A stretch of 64,000 bases of DNA from Lewinellaceae bacterium (GTDB lineage: Bacteria > Bacteroidota > Bacteroidia > Chitinophagales > Saprospiraceae), in NCBI GenBank assembly GCA_020636325.1, contig JACJYC010000002.1, positions 62,001-126,000 of the forward strand, read 5' to 3'. Shown piece after piece: positions 17,733-25,122 of this stretch. The notes under the pieces were generated by a model. That model saw only the letters and a program-made list of their open reading frames with translations. It did no database searches and was not told the origin of the DNA. The position numbers and the translations under genes are program-made. Each line of letters begins with the position of its first letter. Position 1 is the stretch's first letter.

Positions 17733-19289
17733 ATGCTGGCAAAAACCTATGCAAGCGCCCTTCAGGGCGTCAACGCGCAAACCATCGCCGTAGAAGTCAA
17801 CGCGGGCGGAACCGTCCCGCAAGGCAGTCCTTTTTATCATCTCGTAGGTCTTCCCGACAGCGCCGTGCGCGAGGGGTTCCAACGCATTGAAGCCGCCGTC
17901 AACAACAGCGGCTTCCGGATGAACCGCGTGAAGACCGTGGTCAACCTCGCCCCGGCCGACCTGCGCAAGGAAGGCTCCGCCTATGACCTGCCCATCGCCA
18001 TCGGATTCCTCGCCGCTACCGGCCAGATCATCGATTCCGAGATCGGCGCCTATGTCATCATGGGCGAGCTGGCGCTGGACGGGCTGTTGCGCCCCATCAA
18101 AGGCGCCCTGCCCATCGCCATCCAGGCCCGGAAGGAAAAATTCAAGGGCATCATCCTGCCAAGTCAGAACGCCCGTGAGGCCGCCATCGTCAACGAACTG
18201 GAAGTGTTCGGGGTGGAATCCCTGCGGGAAGCGGCAGAATTCCTGTGCGGCGAAAAGCAGCTCCAACCGGTTAAGGTGGACACGCGCGAAGAATTCGCTT
18301 ATGCCCAGGGCTATTTCGATGTGGACTTCTCGGATGTCCGCGGCCAGGAAAACATCAAACGCTCCCTGGAGATCGCCGCGGCGGGCGGCCACAACGTCAT
18401 CCTGATCGGTCCGCCCGGTGCGGGCAAGACCATGCTGGCGCGCAGGCTGCCCACTATTCTGCCGCCGCTGACCCTGCACGAGGCGCTGGAGACCACCAAG
18501 ATCCATTCGGTAGCCGGAAAATTGCCGGCCAATTCCTCTCTGGTCTCACAACGGCCGTTCCGGGCGCCCCACCATACCATCAGCGATGTAGCGCTGGTAG
18601 GCGGCGGTTCCAACCCCGCGCCGGGAGAGATCTCTCTGGCCCACAATGGCGTCCTGTTCCTGGATGAATTGCCGGAATTCAAGCGCACCGTCCTGGAAGT
18701 GCTCCGCCAGCCCATGGAAGAGCGGCGCGTGACCATCTCGCGGGCCCGGGTGGCGATGGACTACCCGGCCAGTTTCATGCTGGTGGCTTCGATGAACCCG
18801 TGCCCTTGCGGCTATTACAACCACCCGGAGAAGGATTGCGTCTGCGGGCCCGCCGTCATCCAGCGGTATCTGGGCAAGATCTCGGGCCCGTTGCTCGACC
18901 GGATCGACCTGCACGTAGAGGTCACGCCGGTGTCCTTCGATGAACTTTCGGAAACCGACCGCCCGGGCACCACCAGTCGGGAGATCCTGGAACGCGTGGT
19001 CAAGGCCCGCGAAATCCAGGCCGAACGATTCAAGGACCTGCCCAACGTCTACGCCAACGCGCAGATGCCGAACCGCATGGTGCGCGAGGTCTGCCAGGTC
19101 AACCAGGCCGGACAAACGCTCATCAAAAAGGCAATGGAAAAGCTCCAGCTATCCGCCCGCGCATACGACCGCATCCTGAAAGTAGCCCGCACGGGCGCCG
19201 ATCTGGCAGGCAGCGAGGAGATCAGGATCGAGCATTTGGCGGAAGCCATCCATTTCCGGAGTTTGGACCGGGAGGGGTGGGCGGGGTGA
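17733..19289 (+). CDS. comM: YifB/ComM-family magnesium-chelatase-like AAA+ ATPase
   Basis: 518 residues, typical for the family. The N-terminal Lon-protease-like fold (about 1-180, with GLPDSAVREGFQRIEAAV and YDLPIAIGFLAA) precedes an AAA+ Mg-chelatase-like domain. Walker A is GPPGAGKTM (about residue 228) and Walker B is VLFLDELPEF (about 310). A zinc-type CPCGYYNHPEKDCVCG cluster sits near residue 355, and sensor residues lie in KISGPLLDRIDLHVEV. The C-terminal domain has LQLSARAYDRILKVARTGADLAGS. ComM is a branch-migrating helicase that helps integrate donor DNA during natural transformation in other bacteria. A similar role here is inferred from family only. The symbol follows general usage. 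Confidence 0.92.
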   Translation: MLAKTYASALQGVNAQTIAVEVNAGGTVPQGSPFYHLVGLPDSAVREGFQRIEAAVNNSGFRMNRVKTVVNLAPADLRKEGSAYDLPIAIGFLAATGQIIDSEIGAYVIMGELALDGLLRPIKGALPIAIQARKEKFKGIILPSQNAREAAIVNELEVFGVESLREAAEFLCGEKQLQPVKVDTREEFAYAQGYFDVDFSDVRGQENIKRSLEIAAAGGHNVILIGPPGAGKTMLARRLPTILPPLTLHEALETTKIHSVAGKLPANSSLVSQRPFRAPHHTISDVALVGGGSNPAPGEISLAHNGVLFLDELPEFKRTVLEVLRQPMEERRVTISRARVAMDYPASFMLVASMNPCPCGYYNHPEKDCVCGPAVIQRYLGKISGPLLDRIDLHVEVTPVSFDELSETDRPGTTSREILERVVKAREIQAERFKDLPNVYANAQMPNRMVREVCQVNQAGQTLIKKAMEKLQLSARAYDRILKVARTGADLAGSEEIRIEHLAEAIHFRSLDREGWAG

Positions 19290-19411
19290 CCCCTTTTTGA
19301 ATGGGTACCGCTATCCCGTTCGAAGTCACAATCTTCTGTCACCCGATCCCTTTTTTTTCTTAAATTGGACCCTGATAACCAACTCAGTACACCTGATTCA
19401 ACCACACAACC

Positions 19412-20062
19412 ATGAAACCCGCAACACCTTCTTCCCGTTCCCGGCTGATCGCCCTGGGCTCAGCCATTCTGCTCATCGCCGCGGCTTTTATCGCTGCCCG
19501 AATGACCGCCGATAAAGGGTTCTTCAGTTTCTCGCCGCCCGCTACGACTGAAATGCCCAACCCGGAGGCGGATGTCCATGGCCCCGCAGGAGCATTGCAG
19601 CTTTACCGCACCTTCTACACGGCCTGGGCCACCATGATCCTGCTGTTTCCCGCCCTGGTCTATTTCTGGTACCGCAAACGATCGGAAACGGCCGGCCGGC
19701 GGTGGCTGTTGTACTGGACGGCAAGCTACATCGTCTTTCTGGTACACCTTTGGTGCGCTATGTCCGGTTTTTTCGGCGGTGATTTCGAAAAAATGACCCA
19801 TACCTCCAGGGTGAGCGCCTTCTGGCCCGACCTGATCGTAGCAGCCTGGTGGGGAATTGACATCATTGTGGCGTGGACCCAAAAGACGGATCGCCGGTGG
19901 ATCGAGATCCAGCGGGTAATCGTACATCTGGCCGTTTTTATCCTGTTTGTGGCCGGATCGGCCTACGAAGGTGAAGTGATGGTCTCGAAGGTGCTGGGTT
20001 ACACCCTGGCAGCGACGGTGTTGGGCGCGCTGGTGCGAAGATATCTGCGAAAAGAGGTTTGA
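19412..20062 (+). CDS. Six-TM membrane protein of unknown function
   Basis: 216 residues. About six hydrophobic segments (around 15-33, 72-88, 98-118, 137-156, 170-188 and 195-212) with a 35-residue periplasmic-side insertion after the first (FSFSPPATTEMPNPEADVHGPAGALQLYRTF). No family motif was recognised. The gene has its own leader (about 120 bases) after the comM gene and is followed by a long gene-free stretch, so it is probably transcribed alone. A pump or sensor function is possible, but nothing in the sequence points to it. Confidence 0.6.
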   Translation: MKPATPSSRSRLIALGSAILLIAAAFIAARMTADKGFFSFSPPATTEMPNPEADVHGPAGALQLYRTFYTAWATMILLFPALVYFWYRKRSETAGRRWLLYWTASYIVFLVHLWCAMSGFFGGDFEKMTHTSRVSAFWPDLIVAAWWGIDIIVAWTQKTDRRWIEIQRVIVHLAVFILFVAGSAYEGEVMVSKVLGYTLAATVLGALVRRYLRKEV

Positions 20063-20111
20063 ACGGACCTGGCCGGAAAGGGCCTGATCGTGGCGGGTCG
20101 AAATAAAAAAA

Positions 20112-20172
20112 GTAGAGGAAGTACGCAGCGGTTAGGGATTGTGTCTGCACAAACCTGCATGTCTTCCTCTAC
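20112..20172. repeat. 61-base imperfect palindrome
   Basis: GTAGAGGAAG (20112-20121) pairs perfectly with CTTCCTCTAC (20163-20172). The pairing continues inward through a bulge (CGCAG with CTGCA). The loop is about 26 bases. It is not followed by a T-run. Confidence 0.7.
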
Positions 20173-20343
20173 AGAGCTTGGGTTATTGCGTGAGATTACA
20201 ATTGAGGTCTTAAACCGGTCAGGGCTAATGGGATTACGATCACGAATAAAAAAAGTTTGGGTTAGTCCTTGGGATGATGATTGTTGTTCAGCAAAAAAAA
20301 CCGGGTCAGTTTCGGGGATGGTTGAATTTGGTTTATTGGGTTA

Positions 20344-20418
20344 GGGGCTATGTTCAGGGATTGTTCGTTTGGTTTTTGGGGCTGGGGCTATGTTCAGGGA
20401 TTGTTCGTTTGGTTTTTT
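20344..20418. repeat. 40-base tandem direct repeat
   Basis: GGGGCTATGTTCAGGGATTG and the next 20 bases (20344-20383) are repeated immediately from 20384, near-identically for about 35 bases. This is a recent local duplication in a non-coding region. Confidence 0.85.
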
Positions 20419-20780
20419 GGCGCCGGCCTCTCCTTCAGTCGTTTGGGGCCCTGACTGCCTGAGAAGCCGGCCCGGCGATTGCTTATTTGGATCCTATCCA
20501 CACTGTGTTTTCATTTGGAGTAGTTTGAACCTGTCAGCGTGTATGAAATCAGTAGCGTGTTTGATAGTACAAAGATAGGGGGCGGGGGCGGGGGGCTGCC
20601 TCAACCATTGTTTCGAAAAGGTAGACTATTGTTTCTTTTTGAAGATTTCTGCCGAAAACAGGCTGAAAACAGGGGAAAATGGCGCAAAAATCCGGACTTT
20701 GAGGCCAAAAGAAAGACGGCGGCGTTAACCTTTTCACCTTCCCCTCCGTTTTACTATGGTTGTTCACCCAATCTTCAGAA

Positions 20781-21761
20781 ATGAACCATCAGATAGGAAA
20801 GTTTTTCTTGTTCTTGCTGTTGATCCCTTTTTTCTTTGCCGCCTGTAAACAGGGAAAAGGCGATCTGCCGGTCGTAGGGTTCGCTGACGCATTTGAAGAC
20901 AGCACCATCAAACAGGCCAGGGACGGATTCCTGGCAGCCCTGAAAGAAGGCGGTTTTTCAGAGGAGGATCAGACCATGGAGCTGGTCTACCGGAACGCGC
21001 AGGGCGATATTCCCACCCTGACCCAGATCATCAAATACTTTATTTCGGAAGAGGTCACGCTGATCGCCGCCTGCCCGACCTTGCCCACCATCACCGCCCT
21101 GCAAAACACCAGGGACATTCCGGTTTTCATGATGGTGGCCCCGACCCCCGAACTGATGAAGGTAAAAGACGCCCAGGGCAATGATCCGCCCAACCTGTTC
21201 GGCGCAGGCGAAAACCTGGACTATATCGATACCTCTTTCGCCATCATTCCCAAACTGGTCAAACCCAAAGGCGAAGCCCTCCGGGTGGGGTTGCTGTACA
21301 ACCAGTCCGAACCGCAATCTGTTGAAGCGTATCTGCGCATAAACGGACTGGCCAACCGGTACGGCGCCAAACTGGTGGCCCGTCCGGTCAATTCCACCGC
21401 CGATGTCAAACTGGTGGCCGGCGCGCTGCTCAACGAGGGCATCGACGCTTTTTTTGCCAATCCGGATAATATAGTCTTCGGCTCTTTCGAAACCATCATC
21501 AACGATTGCAACGAAGCCGGCGTACCTGTATTCACCAGCGAAGCCGGATTGGTGGCCCGCGGCGCAGTGGCCGCATTCGGGGCCGACCTGTACCAATGGG
21601 GGCACCAGGCGGGGGAACAGGCTGCAAAATTCCTTCAAACCGGTTCCACCGACGGCCTGCATTGGGAAATGGTCACTGTTCGCAAACGGGTATACAACCC
21701 CGCCGCGGCCCAGCGGTTCGGCATGGCCATCCCCGATAACTACGAGCCGGTCAAGCAATGA
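20781..21761 (+). CDS. ABC transporter substrate-binding lipoprotein (PF04392-type)
   Basis: 326 residues from ATG 20781, giving MNHQIGKFFLFLLLIPFFFAAC, a lipoprotein signal with Cys at about 22. The TTG at 20760 is rejected. Two alternating lobes of a periplasmic-binding fold are evident (VVGFADAFEDSTIKQARDGFLAAL; VGLLYNQSEPQSVEAYLRINGLA; PVFTSEAGLVARGAVAAFGADLYQWG). This matches the ABC substrate-binding family found with TrpX-like and related importers. It overlaps the permease gene by the shared ATGA, so the three ABC genes form one operon. Related systems take up amino acids or amino-acid-like compounds. The substrate here is not known. Confidence 0.87.
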   Translation: MNHQIGKFFLFLLLIPFFFAACKQGKGDLPVVGFADAFEDSTIKQARDGFLAALKEGGFSEEDQTMELVYRNAQGDIPTLTQIIKYFISEEVTLIAACPTLPTITALQNTRDIPVFMMVAPTPELMKVKDAQGNDPPNLFGAGENLDYIDTSFAIIPKLVKPKGEALRVGLLYNQSEPQSVEAYLRINGLANRYGAKLVARPVNSTADVKLVAGALLNEGIDAFFANPDNIVFGSFETIINDCNEAGVPVFTSEAGLVARGAVAAFGADLYQWGHQAGEQAAKFLQTGSTDGLHWEMVTVRKRVYNPAAAQRFGMAIPDNYEPVKQ

Positions 21762-22627
21762 TCTTTTACCTTTCCGCACTCACTATGGGCCTCTGTCTGT
21801 CGGCGATGGGGCTGGGGATCTACATCACCATGAAGATCTTCCGCATTCCGGATATCACGACGGACGGGAGCTATACCATGGGCGCGGCCGTGACGGCCGT
21901 ATTGCTTACCCAGGGCTGGTCGTTGCCCGCTGTGATCGGCATCACCGTCGCGGCAGGCGCATTGGCAGGCGTATTGACCGGCCTGGTGCATACCCGGCTC
22001 AAGATCGACGCCCTGCTGGCGGGGATCCTGGTGATGACCGGGCTGTATTCCGTCAACCTGACCATCCTTGGGCGCTCCAATGTTCCGCTGCTGGATACCT
22101 CCTCCGTTTTTTCGGCATTGTCCGTTTTTGACAAAGCTATTTACAACGAGGTCTGGGTCAGCCTGCTGTTTCTGATCCTGCTCGGCGGCCTGCTGTCATA
22201 TATGCTCCGGACGGATTTCGGACTGGCCATGCGGGCGACCGGCAACAGCGAATCCATGACCCGAGCATTGGGCATCAACAACGACCATATGAAGATCATC
22301 GGGCTGGCCATCGCCAACGCGCTGACCGCACTGAGCGGTTTTCTGGTGGCGCAATACCAGCATTACACCGACATCAATATGGGCATCGGTATCGTATTGG
22401 TGGGGTTGGGCTCCGTACTGATCGGGGATGCGCTGATCACCTGGCTGGGCGTACAACGCATCTGGCTTCAACTCGCGCTGATCATGGCGGGTTGCATCCT
22501 GTTCCAGTTGATGCTGGCCCTGGCCTTATCGCTGGGCATCGATCCGAATATGCTCAAACTGGTCACGGCCGTTTTTGTGCTGTCCATTGTGGGGATACCC
22601 CGCCTGATCCGAAGCGCTGCATCATGA
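21758..22627 (+). CDS. ABC transporter permease (branched-chain/TrpY-like)
   Basis: 289 residues with about eight to nine hydrophobic segments. Typical permease parts are GLGIYITMKIFRIPDITTDGSYTMGAAVTAVL near residues 15-45, an ALAGVLTGLVHTRLKIDALLAGILVMTGLYSVNL loop, and GLAMRATGNSESMTRALGINNDHMKIIGLAIANALTALSG, the cytoplasmic coupling region. It belongs to the LivH/ribose-type permease group used by TrpXYZ-like importers. The start overlaps the stop of the binding-protein gene (ATGA at 21758), and its own stop overlaps the ATPase start in the same way, so the proteins are probably made in coupled fashion. Confidence 0.87.
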   Translation: MIFYLSALTMGLCLSAMGLGIYITMKIFRIPDITTDGSYTMGAAVTAVLLTQGWSLPAVIGITVAAGALAGVLTGLVHTRLKIDALLAGILVMTGLYSVNLTILGRSNVPLLDTSSVFSALSVFDKAIYNEVWVSLLFLILLGGLLSYMLRTDFGLAMRATGNSESMTRALGINNDHMKIIGLAIANALTALSGFLVAQYQHYTDINMGIGIVLVGLGSVLIGDALITWLGVQRIWLQLALIMAGCILFQLMLALALSLGIDPNMLKLVTAVFVLSIVGIPRLIRSAAS

Positions 22628-23373
22628 TCGAACTCCAACACGTCACCAAAGTATTCAACCGGGGCAAGGTCAATGAGGTCAGTGCCCTGGAGGATGTAAC
22701 GCTCAGCATTGCCGACGGCGAGTTCGCGGTTTTGGTCGGCGCCAACGGCTCCGGCAAGACGACGTTGCTGAACACCATCGCAGGCGCCGTATTGCCCAGC
22801 GAAGGGCGCGTGTCCATCAACGGCCGGGAGGTTACCCGGTTGCCCGAACACAAGCGCAGCAAATGGATAGCGCGCGTATTTCAAAACCCGCTGGCCGGCA
22901 CGGCGCCTGAATTGAGCATTCTGGATAATTTCCGGCTGGCTTCCCTCCGGACCGGTAAAAAGCGGCTGGTCATCGGCATCAACGACCGGTTCAGGAACAC
23001 CGTACGGGACAAGATCGCGGTACTGGGCCTGGGGCTGGAAAACAAGCTTCAGCAACCGATGGGCAGCCTGTCGGGCGGCCAGCGGCAGGCCTTGACCCTG
23101 CTGATGAGCGTAATGGACCATACGGATATCCTGCTGCTGGACGAACCCACCGCAGCGCTTGACCCGAAATCGGCGGAAGTGGTGATGCAAACGGCTGAAA
23201 AGATCATTGCCGACTACCGCCTGACGACCATGCTCATCACCCACAATATGCGGGAAACCCTCCGGTTCGGCAACCGCATTATCCATATGGCCGGCGGGCG
23301 GGTCGTCCGCGACGTGGACGCTGCGGCAAAAAAGGCGTTGAAGCTGGAGGATATGTATGGGTGGTTTGGGTAA
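22624..23373 (+). CDS. ABC transporter ATP-binding protein
   Basis: 249 residues from ATG 22624, overlapping the permease stop (ATGA). A longer frame opens at 22492 inside the permease gene and is rejected. Walker A is GANGSGKTT (about residues 40-48), the signature motif is LSGGQRQA (about 145-152), Walker B is ILLLDEPTAALD (about 165-176), and the switch His is in LITHNMRE (about 200). It drives the importer formed with the two preceding genes. Confidence 0.93.
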   Translation: MIELQHVTKVFNRGKVNEVSALEDVTLSIADGEFAVLVGANGSGKTTLLNTIAGAVLPSEGRVSINGREVTRLPEHKRSKWIARVFQNPLAGTAPELSILDNFRLASLRTGKKRLVIGINDRFRNTVRDKIAVLGLGLENKLQQPMGSLSGGQRQALTLLMSVMDHTDILLLDEPTAALDPKSAEVVMQTAEKIIADYRLTTMLITHNMRETLRFGNRIIHMAGGRVVRDVDAAAKKALKLEDMYGWFG

Positions 23374-23744
23374 TTTCGAAAGAATCGGATCTTGATATAA
23401 ATATCGGAGGTAATATGATCGTGCTTAATAACCCTTCGCTTACTTCTTTTTCCGGATTGGACAACATTGAATGGGTCGGATATTCCATATCGATTATCTA
23501 CAACGATAGTTTGACTGACTTTTCCGGATTGGGGAAACTGGATTCTATCGGCAGTTTCCTGGTTTCGACAGGCTGTACTTTCAAGATTCTGGACAACCTG
23601 GGAAGGCTGGTTTTTTCCGGAAATTTATTAGATGGTAATCCCGTTGATCTGCCCTACCACCTTATCTCTGGTGTTTACCACCTTATTATATATGATCAAG
23701 GAGCATCCAGCCATTTGCGTTTAATCAAACAGGTGTATAAATGA
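23361..23744 (+). pseudogene. C-terminal remnant of a leucine-rich, T9SS-sorted surface protein
   Basis: An AT-rich reading frame in another phase from the preceding ATPase gene, overlapping its end. It carries two receptor-L/LRR-like units (NNPSLTSFSGLDNI and YNDSLTDFSGLGKL) followed by a short region with GVYHLIIYDQGASSHLRLIKQVYK, as in the last strands of a T9SS sorting domain. No signal peptide is present. The likely in-frame ATG is 23415, preceded by GGAGG. The homologous start of such a protein is missing, so this is most likely a truncated pseudogene rather than a working gene. It ends exactly at the start (ATGA) of the DUF3830 gene. Confidence 0.6.
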
Positions 23745-24166
23745 GTTATTTCCTTCTCAATTCTCACTATTTGGGTTCGATACGCTTCCATATGTATTCA
23801 GAAGAAGCGCCCAATACCGTCGCCGCTTTCCTGGAAACCCTCCCCTTTTCCAGGCTCTTCTACCATGCGCGCGTTTCGGGCCGCGAAATCTGGATCGACG
23901 ATGCGCCGCTGCTGGATATCCCCCAGGAAAATGCCTCGGTGTTTGCCCGCCCGGGAGAAATTGTGATCGGCCCCAAAGCCCCGGCCCGGAACAAGATTGT
24001 CGGCTGCATCGGCATTTTTTACGGTGAAGGGCAGTTACTGGATTGCGGCAATATCTTCGGCAAGGTATTCGATGAGGATTTGCACAGATTGGCCGACCTC
24101 GGCGACGCCATTTGGCGCCAGGGCGCACAGCAGCTTCAATTTACACAAAAAGCCGGACCCCAATGA
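23741..24166 (+). CDS. DUF3830 (cyclophilin-like fold) protein
   Basis: 141 residues. Segments IRFHMYSEEAPNTVAAFLETLPFSRLFYHARVSGREIWIDD and PGEIVIGPKAPARNKIVGCIGIFYGEG match the DUF3830 family, structurally related to small cyclophilin-like proteins. Catalytic isomerase residues of true cyclophilins are not evident. The start overlaps the stop of the leucine-rich remnant (ATGA). The function is unknown. The remnant may have been inserted between the ABC operon and this gene, which would originally have followed it directly. Confidence 0.68.
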   Translation: MSYFLLNSHYLGSIRFHMYSEEAPNTVAAFLETLPFSRLFYHARVSGREIWIDDAPLLDIPQENASVFARPGEIVIGPKAPARNKIVGCIGIFYGEGQLLDCGNIFGKVFDEDLHRLADLGDAIWRQGAQQLQFTQKAGPQ

Positions 24167-24358
24167 TGGAGCCCGGCAGGAAGTAATCGCTTTCTTTATT
24201 CTTTACAAGGCATCGTGCAGCTCAAACTGAAAGATCAACTTAAGACACTGCAAAAATGAGGTCATTCCGGTCGAAAGACAACTTCAATTGATCAATCGGC
24301 AGACCCCAATGAGCAAACCGCCATGCCGGCGAGCCGTTAACAGTTTTTGTCCCGGTCT

Positions 24359-25117
24359 TTAAAGAAAATTATCCTGGAACCGCGCCAGGAGGTCGTCTTT
24401 TTTATTCCTTGACACCGGCACATTGGCCTTGTTGGTCATGACGAGGTAACCGCCTTCGGTCCGGATGTACTCCTTTACATGCCGTAGGTTGACGAGGTAG
24501 GAATGGTGGGTCCGGAAGAACTGGAACGGACTGAGGATCTCCTCGAATTCCTTCAGGGTTTTGGAGATCAGCTTTTTCCGGCCGTCTGCCAGGTGGACGG
24601 TGGTGTAGTTGCTGTCGGAAACGCAAAGCAGGATGTCTTCGATCTCCACGAATTCGATGCTTTCCTTGGTCGCCAGCCCGATCTTGGTGGGCTTTCCGGA
24701 CTCTTCATCCCGGATATTCTTGAACAGGACCTCCAGCTGTTTTTCGGGAATGTGGTGCTGCGCCTTTGACAGGTGTTTTTCAACGGCTTTTTTCAGCTCC
24801 TGGTTCTGCACGGGCTTGAGCAGGTAATCCAGGGCGCTGAACTTGATGGCCTGGATGCCGAAATCATCGTAGGCCGTTGTAAAGATGACGTCAAAATTGA
24901 CCTTCCCCAGTTCTTCCAGGATATCAAAGCCGTTGAGCATCGGCATTTCGATATCCAGAAAAAGGAGGTCGGGCGGATCTTTTTTCAGGAATTCAAGGCC
25001 CTGCAGCGAGTCGGTAAAAACCGCGACCACATCTACATCCGGGCAATATTGCTCCAGTTTCCATTTAAGGGTCTCGACGCTGTGCAGTTCGTCGTCGATG
25101 ATAACGGAACGTACCAT
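24359..25117 (-). CDS. LytTR-family response regulator
   Basis: 252 residues. An N-terminal receiver domain has acidic pocket D8/D9 and phospho-acceptor D55 in LLFLDIEMPM. The Thr/Ser and Lys positions are in FTTAYDDFGIQAIKFSALDYLLKPV. The C-terminal LytTR DNA-binding domain (about 150-250, with SIEFVEIEDILLCVSDSNYTTVHLADGRK and FQFFRTHHSYLVNLRHVKEYI) is typical of AgrA/LytR-type regulators that bind imperfect direct repeats. It starts five bases after the stop of the histidine kinase gene, so the two are one operon and one signalling pair. Confidence 0.94.
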   Translation of the reverse strand: MVRSVIIDDELHSVETLKWKLEQYCPDVDVVAVFTDSLQGLEFLKKDPPDLLFLDIEMPMLNGFDILEELGKVNFDVIFTTAYDDFGIQAIKFSALDYLLKPVQNQELKKAVEKHLSKAQHHIPEKQLEVLFKNIRDEESGKPTKIGLATKESIEFVEIEDILLCVSDSNYTTVHLADGRKKLISKTLKEFEEILSPFQFFRTHHSYLVNLRHVKEYIRTEGGYLVMTNKANVPVSRNKKDDLLARFQDNFL

Positions 25118-25122
25118 GTTAA

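Larger units (their letters stand above)
20063..20780. other. Gene-free repeat-bearing intergenic region
   Basis: 718 bases without a credible gene. Small ORFs here have no start context or recognisable protein features. It contains an imperfect 61-base palindrome (20112-20172) whose outer arms GTAGAGGAAG/CTTCCTCTAC are perfect, and a 40-base tandem duplication (20344-20418). A-rich tracts (AATAAAAAAAGT) occur twice (about 20103 and 20246). The composition is unlike the flanking genes, with low-complexity G/T-rich stretches. It may be a decayed element or non-coding RNA region. Confidence 0.65.

Noticed and set aside
20270..20578. Several small ORFs in the repeat region
   Set aside because: They run through the direct repeat and G/T-rich sequence, giving low-complexity peptides with no start signals.
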